Below, piece by piece: positions 8,491 to 15,841 of a stretch of 64,000 nt of DNA (position 1 is the stretch's first letter; every line of letters begins with the position of its first letter). The stretch covers positions 3,162,001 to 3,226,000 of the forward strand of contig OZ255625.1 in NCBI GenBank assembly GCA_965276755.1, read 5' to 3'. Source of the stretch: CAJCIS01 sp965276755. GTDB taxonomy: Bacteria; Pseudomonadota; Alphaproteobacteria; Acetobacterales; Acetobacteraceae. The notes under the pieces are model-generated. The model saw nothing but the letters and a program-made list of their open reading frames with translations, was not told where the DNA came from and ran no database searches. The translations under genes were made by a program, and so were the position numbers.

Positions 8491-8633
8491 GCCCTATGGC
8501 GACAAGGCATGGACCTTCGACCTGCCTAGCGCACTGCCAATGTAATGGGCGGCCCGAAGAGCGGCAGCATAGAGGCCGAAGGGGGGTTGTTGTGTTAGCC
8601 GCGTAACCGTACGATCAACGCGTACACCAACTA

Positions 8634-8683
8634 GCAAAAGTTTTTGCTTCTTTTTTCAAAAAGAAGTCTTCCTTTCTTGCTTC
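8634..8683. repeat. Element B copy
   Basis: AAAAGTTTTTGCTTC hairpin with the purine-rich flank on the minus strand, placed just 3' of the minus-strand WcbI-like gene, where it can terminate transcription. Confidence 0.8.
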
Positions 8684-8696
8684 CTCGCTAAAGCGA

Positions 8697-9638
8697 TCAC
8701 CCCAACCGGGCGATGTAGGCGCGCACCCATTCCTCCCAAGTGATCTGCCCCAGCGTTGCATAATTGTATCGCGTGCGCTCGGTCGCCCAGCCAACACCCA
8801 GACGGCGCGCGATGGCCGGATGCACTGGCACGCTCCAGGTTTTCCAATGATCCATATCGGTAAAGACGGGCGGACGGCCGGCCATATCCAGCCTGGTCCA
8901 GATGAAGGCGGCCAGCGCCTGGAACAGCGCGCCGCTCGGGTGGGTACTGTTGTAGAAGAGCGGCACGGTCTGGAATTGGGCGGTCATGAAGGCGCCGAGC
9001 TCCGCCTGGGTCTCCTCGTCCATGATCGCGTGGAAGCGCGCCTGTGCCGCGGCAATCCGGTCGATCGTGCCTGCTTCGTCAAAATCCAGCGCGCGGTAGC
9101 GTTCATAGCGCCGCTGCGGGTCAGGCTCGGCCGTGCGCAGCCGCGCGAGCACGCCGTCATGGTGGCGGATGACGGCTGAGGGTGTGTCCACGATCGCCTC
9201 ATCCCGGTAGCCGGCCTGCGCATCGAAGGGCCACAGGCTGCGCAGGACCACATTGGGGTAGACGATGATGGCAGCACCCGGGCGTGCAATCGCGCGCACA
9301 GCGTCCAACTGCTCGGCCAGGTTGCTCTGCACGACGATGTGGCGCGCGCCGGCCAGCATTTCCTGAACGGCGGCATCATCCAGCGATCTCAGATGCACCG
9401 GCACTGCCACAAAGGCGAAGGCGGAAGCGAGCACCGGCTGCGCGGACAGTCCCTGCGCGAGCGTCTCGGCCAGACAATTGCCGATGATGGGCACGACCGG
9501 CCGGGCTGGGCTGCGCGTGTCGGCAGGCGCCTGGCCTGCCGGCGCGCCGAAGATGGTGGCAAAGCCGCCGGAGGGCGCCAGTGCCTCCGTGACCGCGGGC
9601 CGGACATCGCGTCCCTTGAACCATTTCAGCCCGAACAT
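8697..9638 (-). CDS. WcbI-like polysaccharide biosynthesis acetyltransferase domain protein
   Basis: 313 aa. Near residue 49 the sequence IIGNCLAETLAQGL matches the start of the WcbI domain (GNCxA nucleotide/CoA-binding loop), followed by HIVVQSNLAEQLDAV and FYNSTHPSGALFQALAAFIW. The C-terminus (HPAIARRLGVGWATERTRYN) closely resembles the paralogue at 61057-62274. The Burkholderia WcbI protein takes part in capsule synthesis; the substrate here is unknown. The ATG at 9638 is preferred: the open frame extends 53 codons upstream, but only by reading through repeat DNA. Confidence 0.7.
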   Translation of the reverse strand: MFGLKWFKGRDVRPAVTEALAPSGGFATIFGAPAGQAPADTRSPARPVVPIIGNCLAETLAQGLSAQPVLASAFAFVAVPVHLRSLDDAAVQEMLAGARHIVVQSNLAEQLDAVRAIARPGAAIIVYPNVVLRSLWPFDAQAGYRDEAIVDTPSAVIRHHDGVLARLRTAEPDPQRRYERYRALDFDEAGTIDRIAAAQARFHAIMDEETQAELGAFMTAQFQTVPLFYNSTHPSGALFQALAAFIWTRLDMAGRPPVFTDMDHWKTWSVPVHPAIARRLGVGWATERTRYNYATLGQITWEEWVRAYIARLG

Positions 9639-9682
9639 CCCACCAGCATAGCAGAAGCGGCGCAGCCGCCCACCTTGCCCCC

Positions 9683-9783
9683 AGGGCAATCGAGTGAAGT
9701 GAAAGAGCCGAATTAAAGCGAAGAAAAAGCTGGGGGAGATGTGCCATCCCCCCCAGGTCTTCAGCCCTTCACTCGATCGCCCT
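9683..9783. mobile_element. Element A in a MITE-like form with terminal inverted repeats
   Basis: A 101-bp unit bounded by AGGGCAATCGAGTGAAG (9683-9699) and its inverse at 9767-9783 (16 of 17 match). Inside are TGAAAGAGCCGAATT and one element A hairpin with the GATGTGCCATC core. The same outer sequence recurs at 25345-25361 and 45593-45609, suggesting a small non-autonomous mobile element. No obvious target duplication was identified by eye. Confidence 0.65.
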
Positions 9784-9871
9784 GACCTTGCCCGCACGTC
9801 CCCGCTCCGCTACACCCGCCCGCTTCGCCGGCACCCCTGGAGGCCGGCGTTTTCCTGTTGGAGCAACGGCT

Positions 9872-10582
9872 ATGGCCAATTACGTCACGATCGAGGCCGA
9901 GGCGCGTGCGCGAGCCGGTAAGGGGGCGGCGCGTGCGACACGGCGTGCGGGCAAGGTGCCTGCGGTTATCTATGGGGCAAAGACCGAGCCCACCCTGATT
10001 GCGCTCGAACCCCGCGCGGTCCTCCGCCAATTGCAGCAGGGCGGCTGGCGCTCGCGCCTCTTCGAGCTCAAGCTCGGGCAGGAGACCCACCGCGCGCTGA
10101 TGCGCGAGGTGCAGTTCCACCCCGTCACCGACGTCCCCGAACACGTCGATTTCCAGCGCCTGGCACCCGGCGAGCACATCCGCATCTCGGTGGCCGTGCA
10201 CTACCTCAACGAAGCGACCAGCCCCGGCATCAAGAAGGGCGGCGTGCTCAATGTCGTGCGTCACACGATAGAGGTCTTCGCCGACCCCGACCATGTGCCG
10301 ACCTTCTTCGAGGCCGATCTGGGTCCGCTGGACATCTCGGCAAACATCCGGTGGCACGATTTGAAGGGCACGGAGGCGGTGACGCCCACGGTCAAGGACC
10401 GCGACTTCGTGGTGGCCACGATCGCCCCACCGACCAAGGCGCAGGAAGTGGTGGCAGAGCCAGGCGCCGCGGCGGCCGCACCCGCGGCGGCACCGGCCAA
10501 GGGCAAGGCTCCGGCCAAGGCGGCTGCGTCGGCGCCCAAGGCGGCTGCGCCGGCTGCCAAGGCGCCTGCCAAGAAGAAGTAG
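9872..10582 (+). CDS. rplY: 50S ribosomal protein L25 (long TL5/CTC form)
   Basis: 236 aa. N-terminal 5S rRNA-binding L25 domain (ARARAGKGAARATRRAGKVPAVIYGAKTEP), a central CTC beta domain (VQFHPVTDVPEHVDFQRLAPGEHIRISVAVHYLNEATSPGIKKGGVLNVV), and an Ala/Lys/Pro-rich basic tail of about 50 residues with repeated PAKGKAPAKAAASAPKAA units. The long form is typical of alphaproteobacteria. Start MANYVTIEAEARARAG at ATG 9872 with GGAGCAACGGCT upstream. It leads the conserved rplY-pth-ychF cluster. Confidence 0.95.
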   Translation: MANYVTIEAEARARAGKGAARATRRAGKVPAVIYGAKTEPTLIALEPRAVLRQLQQGGWRSRLFELKLGQETHRALMREVQFHPVTDVPEHVDFQRLAPGEHIRISVAVHYLNEATSPGIKKGGVLNVVRHTIEVFADPDHVPTFFEADLGPLDISANIRWHDLKGTEAVTPTVKDRDFVVATIAPPTKAQEVVAEPGAAAAAPAAAPAKGKAPAKAAASAPKAAAPAAKAPAKKK

Positions 10583-10591
10583 GCGGACGCT

Positions 10592-11152
10592 TTGCTGCTG
10601 TGGGTCGGGTTGGGCAATCCCGAGCCCGGCATGGCCCGCCAGCGGCACAATGTCGGGTTCATGGCGATAGACCGCGTAGCCGCCCGCCACGGGTTTTCAC
10701 CGTGGCGGCAGCGGTTTCGCGGCCTGGTGTCGGAGGGGCAGGTCGGGGCGGCGCGCGTGCTGGCGCTCAAGCCGATGACCTACATGAATGACTCGGGGCA
10801 GAGCGTGCGGGCCGCGGTTGCCTTCTACAAGCTGGCGCCGGGCGACGTGACCGCGTTCCACGACGAGCTGGATTTGGCACCTGGACGCGTGCGGGTGAAG
10901 CAAGGCGGGGGTGCGGCGGGCCATAACGGGCTGCGTAGCATGGATCGCCTGCTGGGCTCGCCGGAGTATTGGCGGGTGCGGCTCGGGATTGGGCACCCGG
11001 GGGACAAGGATCGGGTTCTGGGTTACGTACTAGGGGATTTTTCCAAGCAGGATCAGACGTGGTTGCCTGGGTTGCTGGACGGGGTGGCGGAGGCGGCGCC
11101 TTTGCTGGCGGAGGGGAAGGCCGAGGCGTTCATGAGCAAAATCAGTATGTAG
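10592..11152 (+). CDS. pth: Peptidyl-tRNA hydrolase
   Basis: 186 aa, full length. Releases tRNA from prematurely dropped peptidyl-tRNA. Signature elements: LLWVGLGNPEPGMARQRHNVGFMAIDR with the catalytic His in RHNVG, MTYMNDSG (substrate Asn), FHDELDLAPGRVRVKQGGGAAGHNGLRS and RLGIGHPGDKDRVLGYVLGDF. The start codon is TTG at 10592, directly after the rplY stop (9 bp gap), consistent with cotranscription with rplY. Confidence 0.95.
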   Translation: MLLWVGLGNPEPGMARQRHNVGFMAIDRVAARHGFSPWRQRFRGLVSEGQVGAARVLALKPMTYMNDSGQSVRAAVAFYKLAPGDVTAFHDELDLAPGRVRVKQGGGAAGHNGLRSMDRLLGSPEYWRVRLGIGHPGDKDRVLGYVLGDFSKQDQTWLPGLLDGVAEAAPLLAEGKAEAFMSKISM

Positions 11153-11324
11153 AAGGCCAGGGGCTCTGCCCGTCGCCACCGGCGCTTGAACCGGTTGTGG
11201 CGACCCAGGCTGGGGACAAGTCCCCAGACCCCAATTTATGGGGCAGGTACAACAAATGGGGGTCTGGGGCCTCAGGCCCCAGCGGGGTCAAGGGGCAGAG
11301 CCCCTTGAATCAAAGGACAAGTTA
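11153..11324. repeat. Element C region in the ychF leader
   Basis: Outer arms AAGGCCAGGGGCTCTGCCC (near 11152) and the inverse-type CAAGGGGCAGAGCCCCTTG (to 11309) flank several nested hairpins, among them GGTGGCGAC/GTCGCCACC-type arms, CTGGGGACAAGTCCCCAG and CTGGGGCCTCAGGCCCCAG. It fills the whole pth-ychF gap and resembles the 147-bp element in front of purM. Confidence 0.7.
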
Positions 11325-12419
11325 ATGGGCTTTAACTGCGGCATCGTCGGCCTCCCCAACGTCGGCAAATCCACCCTCTTCAACGCGCTGACCGCCACCG
11401 CCGCCGCCCAAGCCGCCAACTACCCCTTCTGCACCATCGAGCCCAACGTAGGCCGCGTCGCCGTGCCTGACCCGCGCCTGGCCGCGCTGTCCACCATCGG
11501 CAAATCGCAGAAGACCATCCCCACCAGCCTGGAATTCGTCGACATCGCCGGCCTGGTGCGCGGCGCCAGCCGCGGCGAGGGTCTGGGCAACCAGTTCCTC
11601 GCCAATATCCGGGAAACCGACGCCATCATCCACGTCCTGCGCTGTTTCGAGGACAATGACGTCACACACGTCGAAGGGGCCATCGACCCCATTCGCGACG
11701 CCGAGATCGTGGAAACCGAGCTCATGCTCGCCGATCTCGACAGCCTCGAACGCCGCATCAACGCGCTGCAAAAGAAGGCTCGCGGCGGCGATCGCGAAAG
11801 TGCCGCGACGGTCGCCATCATGGAACCTCTCATCGCCGCCCTGACCGCCGGCCGCCCCGCTCGCACCGCGATTGCAAAGGGCGACGAAGAGGCGGTGCGC
11901 CGCCTGCAACTCATTACCAGTAAACCCGTGCTCTATGTCTGCAATGTCGAGGAATCCGCCGCCGCCACAGGCAATGCCTACGCCGCGCGCGTGGCCCTAC
12001 GCGCGCGCGGCGAAGGGGCGGCGTGCGTCATCGTCTCGGCTGCCATTGAAGCAGAAGTCAGCCAATTGGCCGAAGCAGATCGCCGCGAATTCCTCGAAGG
12101 CCTTGGTCTGCACGACAGCGGATTGGATCGCGTCATCGGCGCAGGCTACGGGCTGCTCGGCCTGGTCACCTATTTCACCTGCGGCCCGAAGGAAACACGC
12201 GCCTGGACGATCACGCGCGGCACCCGCGCCCCGCAGGCCGCGGCAGTGATCCACAATGATTTCGAACGCGGCTTCATCGCCTGCGAGACGATCGGCTACG
12301 ACGATTACGTGCACTACAAAGGCGAGGTAGGCGCCAAGGAAGCCGGCAAGATGCGCGTAGAAGGCAAGGACTATATCGTTCGTGACGGCGACGTCCTGCT
12401 GTTTCGCTTCAACGTCTGA
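11325..12419 (+). CDS. ychF: Redox-regulated ATPase YchF (Obg-like P-loop)
   Basis: 364 aa. TRAFAC-class P-loop protein that prefers ATP over GTP and associates with ribosomes. Motifs: GLPNVGKSTLFNALT (G1), NYPFCTIEPNVGRV (G2), DIAGLVRGASRGEGLGNQFL (G3), then a coiled coil and a C-terminal TGS domain ending RVEGKDYIVRDGDVLLFRFNV. ATG at 11325. The 3' end overlaps the convergent ProA-like gene by 11 bp (12409-12419). Confidence 0.95.
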   Translation: MGFNCGIVGLPNVGKSTLFNALTATAAAQAANYPFCTIEPNVGRVAVPDPRLAALSTIGKSQKTIPTSLEFVDIAGLVRGASRGEGLGNQFLANIRETDAIIHVLRCFEDNDVTHVEGAIDPIRDAEIVETELMLADLDSLERRINALQKKARGGDRESAATVAIMEPLIAALTAGRPARTAIAKGDEEAVRRLQLITSKPVLYVCNVEESAAATGNAYAARVALRARGEGAACVIVSAAIEAEVSQLAEADRREFLEGLGLHDSGLDRVIGAGYGLLGLVTYFTCGPKETRAWTITRGTRAPQAAAVIHNDFERGFIACETIGYDDYVHYKGEVGAKEAGKMRVEGKDYIVRDGDVLLFRFNV

Positions 12420-13908
12420 GTGCGGGATCGGTCTGCGTCACACGGCTGCGCAAGGTAGCAACCACATCGCCCGACAATATCGCCCCGCGCGCCAGCAGCC
12501 GCCCATTTTCCCAATTGGACAACCCAAGTTCAGGCTGACGCAGCGCATATTGCCCATCGACCCAACGGGTAAATCCATCGCCCACGAAGGGCGCATTCAC
12601 GCCCGCAAAAAACCGATCCTGTGCCGCGCGATCCTCGCTGATCAAGGACGCGCAGAATTGCGGGCTGTGGTCATTGAACAGCGCGATTGCGTGATCGAGA
12701 TCCTCCACGATTACCAGGGAAACCTCGGGCGTTTCCTCCCACTCCCATTCGCGCCCGAGCGCGTCCTGGGCAAGCGCCTCGACCAATGGCTCATCAAAGT
12801 CGCCACCGGCGCGGCGCACGCTCACGCGCCGCTCGCGCCAGGCGGCAGGCAGGCCCAAATCTCCAACGACATGCAGCTTGCAGCCAAAACCACGCGCAGC
12901 ACCCGCCGCTTCAAGCGCGTCCAGGAATACGCCCACCAGATCGTCTGCACGCGCGCGCGAAATGCAGCAGACGTTCAACGTGTTGCACACCTTGCGATCC
13001 AGAGAATGGCGCACCGCCGCGCCAAAGCCCGCCGCATCTGCGCCCACATCGGCGACCATCCACGCCCCGCCCGTGCCATGCAGGCTGACGGCTACGCCAG
13101 CCTGCCGTGCCACGCTGCCCAACTGAGCCACCGCAGCACCCGACCCGCGCGCCACTGCCAACGCCAGACGCCGATCGGAAAATAACGCCCAGCCCGCGGC
13201 ACGATCGGCACTCTCGATCAGGCACATCGCACCTTCGGGCAACCCTGCCTCGGCCAGTGCCGGTGCCAAGGCATGGCGCACTATCGCCCGCGCCGTGCCG
13301 AGCGCATCGCTGCCGATGCGCAAGACCGCGGTATTGCCGCCGCGCAGCACGCCTGCCGCATCGGCAAACACGTTGGGCCGCCCTTCGAAAACAAAGCCGA
13401 CGACCCCCAGCGGCGCGCTGACCTGCTCGATGGTCCAGCCGGCATGCGCAATCCTGGTCAGAACCCGCCCGCGCCCACCCGCTTCGTCTCGCCACACGTG
13501 CAGCCCGGCGATCATATCGGCGCGCATCTTTCCACTGACCGCCAGGCGCGTCGTCGACCGTCCGGCGTGGCGCGCCGACTCCACATCACGGCTGTTGGCA
13601 TTTGCAATGGCATCCCAGACCGCATCATCGCCGAGCCGTGCTGCAAAGCGCTCGAAGAACTGCGTGATCATTGCATCGGACACCTCGCGCAAAGCTGCGA
13701 AGGCCGCTACCGCGCGATCGACCGCAGCCGCGGCCAGCACCTTCTGCGCCGCAGGAATGCGCAACAGCGCACCGCTCTCCTGCACCACCAGTAGGTGGTC
13801 ACCCGGACAAAAGGCCGCGGCAAGCTCGAAGGAAACGGCAACAGCGCGATTGCCGCCAAAAGGGATCAGCGTGCCCGGAACAAGGCGGTCGAGAAAGAAA
13901 CACTCCAT
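12409..13908 (-). CDS. ProA-like aldehyde dehydrogenase (divergent glutamate-5-semialdehyde dehydrogenase homologue)
   Basis: 499 aa, longer than the usual 415-430 aa of ProA. Residues about 80-499 are recognisably ProA: APLGVVGFVFEGRPNVFADAAGVLRGGNTAVLRIGSDA, GLPEGAMCLIESADRAA, and the catalytic Cys in KVCNTLNVCCI. The first 80 residues (MECFFLDRLVPGTLIPFGGN) have no counterpart that I know in ProA and do not look like a ProB kinase. No proB or obg gene is adjacent. It may be a paralogue acting on another acyl-phosphate or acyl-CoA, with a true proA elsewhere. ATG 13908 is chosen; the upstream part of the frame is element A sequence. Confidence 0.72.
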   Translation of the reverse strand: MECFFLDRLVPGTLIPFGGNRAVAVSFELAAAFCPGDHLLVVQESGALLRIPAAQKVLAAAAVDRAVAAFAALREVSDAMITQFFERFAARLGDDAVWDAIANANSRDVESARHAGRSTTRLAVSGKMRADMIAGLHVWRDEAGGRGRVLTRIAHAGWTIEQVSAPLGVVGFVFEGRPNVFADAAGVLRGGNTAVLRIGSDALGTARAIVRHALAPALAEAGLPEGAMCLIESADRAAGWALFSDRRLALAVARGSGAAVAQLGSVARQAGVAVSLHGTGGAWMVADVGADAAGFGAAVRHSLDRKVCNTLNVCCISRARADDLVGVFLDALEAAGAARGFGCKLHVVGDLGLPAAWRERRVSVRRAGGDFDEPLVEALAQDALGREWEWEETPEVSLVIVEDLDHAIALFNDHSPQFCASLISEDRAAQDRFFAGVNAPFVGDGFTRWVDGQYALRQPELGLSNWENGRLLARGAILSGDVVATLRSRVTQTDPALRR

Positions 13909-13950
13909 GCGCCGCGATATGGACCCATTTAAGCAGCCGCGTCCAAAAGA

Positions 13951-13994
13951 ATGACGGGGGGTTTGGGGGGGATGGCACATCTCCCCCAATCTTT
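13951..13994. repeat. Element A, single copy
   Basis: Copy in minus orientation (GATGGCACATCTCCCCC) between the divergent starts of the ProA-like and enoyl-CoA hydratase genes, so any promoters must lie around or within it. Confidence 0.8.
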
Positions 13995-14036
13995 ACCAGT
14001 TTGCTTTTGGTAGCTTGTTGAAAAGGAGTGTCGGTG

Positions 14037-14849
14037 ATGAAGACCGTATCAGTCACTGCGCATGAGCGCGTCTGCGCGATATCCATAGACCGGCCAGAGC
14101 GCCGCAATGCGGTCGACAGTCCCACCGCCCAGGCGCTGTTCGATGCATTTGCCGCGTTCGATGCCGATGACGCCTTCGATGCCGCCGTGCTGACCGGTGC
14201 CGGCGGTCATTTCTGCGCTGGCGCCGATCTGGCGGCAATGGCCGCGGGCGAGCGGCGCCAGATCACGCCCGACGGTGCGCTGGGACCTATGGGGCCTACG
14301 CGCATGAAGCTGGGCAAGCCGGTGATTGCGGCGATCGAGGGCTATGCGGTCGCGGGCGGCCTGGAACTGGCCGCCTGGTGCGACCTGCGGGTAGCGGGTG
14401 GCAGCGCACAGTTCGGCGTCTTCTGCCGGCGCTTCGGCGTGCCGCTGATCGATGGGGGCACGATCCGCCTGTCCAGGCTGATCGGCCAGGGACGCGCGGC
14501 GGAGATGATCCTGACCGGTCGCGCGGTGGGCGCCGCAGAGGCGCTGTCATGGGGGTTGGTCAACCGGGTGGTTCCGGATGGGCAGGCGCTTGCCGAGGCG
14601 GTGGCGCTGGCCGCCGGTCTGAGCGCCTTTCCGCAGGCCGCCTTGCGGGGAGATCGGCTGTCGATGCTCGAGCAATGGGGCATGGGCATCGAGGCGGCTA
14701 TGGCCAATGAGGTAGCGCACGGGATGAGCGCGCTAGCAGACGGTGTTGCGGGAGCACAACGGTTTGCCGCGGGCGAGGGGCGGCATTTGGGCAGGGGCAC
14801 GATTGGAGGGGATGTGCCATCCCTTCCAAACTCCCCATCATCCATTTAG
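14037..14849 (+). CDS. Enoyl-CoA hydratase/isomerase (crotonase family)
   Basis: 270 aa. Crotonase fold: ISIDRPERRNAVDSPTAQALFDAF, oxyanion-hole segment AVLTGAGGHFCAGADLAAMA, and KPVIAAIEGYAVAGGLELAAWCDLRVAGG. The position of Glu144 of rat crotonase reads GLELAAWCDLR, while the second Glu (Glu164) region reads CRRFGVPLIDGGTIRL and lacks Glu, so it may be an isomerase or hydrolase instead. ATG 14037 is preferred, with AAAAGGAG 8 nt upstream. The C-terminal tail GGDVPSLPNSPSSI is encoded by an element A copy. Confidence 0.82.
   Translation: MKTVSVTAHERVCAISIDRPERRNAVDSPTAQALFDAFAAFDADDAFDAAVLTGAGGHFCAGADLAAMAAGERRQITPDGALGPMGPTRMKLGKPVIAAIEGYAVAGGLELAAWCDLRVAGGSAQFGVFCRRFGVPLIDGGTIRLSRLIGQGRAAEMILTGRAVGAAEALSWGLVNRVVPDGQALAEAVALAAGLSAFPQAALRGDRLSMLEQWGMGIEAAMANEVAHGMSALADGVAGAQRFAAGEGRHLGRGTIGGDVPSLPNSPSSI
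14800..14848. repeat. Element A copy inside a coding 3' end
   Basis: Somewhat decayed element A (GGAGGGGATGTGCCATCCCTTCC). It is translated as the last 14 residues of the crotonase gene, in the same frame as the copies ending the pseudouridine synthase and rlmN genes. Confidence 0.75.
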
Positions 14850-14858
14850 GGAAACGTA

Positions 14859-15815
14859 TTAGGGAGTTATCCCAAACACCCCTTGGTAGAACGCAATCAG
14901 TGCGCAGCCCGAATCCTGTAACTGCGGGTAATTCTGAATGTCGAGCGGCTGAAAGCCGTGTCCCAGCCCCGGAATATCCCAATATTGCTCGCTTACGCCA
15001 GCCGCCTGCAAGGCCGCTACCATGTCGGTCGCCTGTTGTTCCGGCATCGTATTGTCAAGGGTGCCGCGCGCAATGAAGAACGGCACTGCGCCAGGTCTCA
15101 CATAGGTGATCGGTGAAGCCTGCGCCGCCAGCGCCTCGTCGTCCTTCAGTTTGGGAACGTTAAGATAGTCTTCAGAGGTCTCGGTTTGAACGCGGTTCAT
15201 GGCAGCCGGATTCTGGATTTCGTTCAATCCGAAGTAATCCGCGACACCCAGCATCGGCGGCGGCGGATAGGAAGCGGCGCAGTTCGGCGTTGCGTCGAAC
15301 TTGCCGTTGGGATCAGCCGCCAAGCCAAGCAGGCCCGAGAAATTACCACCGGCCGATCCGCCATAGACGGCAAAGCGAGTGCCATCGATGCCAAGCGTTG
15401 CGGCGTTCGCCGCAAGCCAGCTCGCGGCACATCGCACGTCCGAAATGCCAGCGGGATATACATTCGTCTGGCCTTTGAACAGACGATAATTCACCGCCGC
15501 GACAGCGATGCCGAACGTCGTCATCTGTTCCGCAAAAAATTTGGAAGTGGTGTCGTCGCCGTTCGTGAAGCCGCCGCCGTGGATGGTGATCAGCACAGGC
15601 GGGTTATTCACATTCGTCGGCACGTACAAGTTCAGCGATTGCTCGGCAATGAGTTGCGTCGTGTAATGCAGGTTCAGCGTCCTTATATATGCACGCGTCC
15701 TGACATGGGTCGGAATGGTGCAATTGGCGCCAGCAGGTGATGCTGCCAGCAGTGTTGCCGCCGCCACGCATGCTCGCGCAGTTCCCGGCATATTCCATGC
15801 GACCATATTCTTCAT
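14859..15815 (-). CDS. Secreted alpha/beta hydrolase (esterase/lipase, HSL-like)
   Basis: 318 aa with a signal peptide (ARACVAAATLLAASPAGA). The mature enzyme shows the oxyanion motif HGGGF (in VLITIHGGGFTNGD), the nucleophile elbow GGSAGG (FAVYGGSAGGNFSGLLG), a likely Asp in RGTLDNTMP and His in PGLGHGF, so the triad looks complete. It resembles secreted BD-FAE/HSL-type esterases; the substrate is not predictable. It lies downstream of and codirectional with a secreted phosphoesterase, 26 bp apart, and may be cotranscribed. Confidence 0.8.
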   Translation of the reverse strand: MKNMVAWNMPGTARACVAAATLLAASPAGANCTIPTHVRTRAYIRTLNLHYTTQLIAEQSLNLYVPTNVNNPPVLITIHGGGFTNGDDTTSKFFAEQMTTFGIAVAAVNYRLFKGQTNVYPAGISDVRCAASWLAANAATLGIDGTRFAVYGGSAGGNFSGLLGLAADPNGKFDATPNCAASYPPPPMLGVADYFGLNEIQNPAAMNRVQTETSEDYLNVPKLKDDEALAAQASPITYVRPGAVPFFIARGTLDNTMPEQQATDMVAALQAAGVSEQYWDIPGLGHGFQPLDIQNYPQLQDSGCALIAFYQGVFGITP

Positions 15816-15841
15816 CCCCGTGTTTACAGTGTGTGTATGTG

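Noticed and set aside
9639..9797. 53-codon upstream extension of the WcbI-like gene
   Set aside because: The added residues are translated repeat DNA; ATG 9638 gives a normal start.
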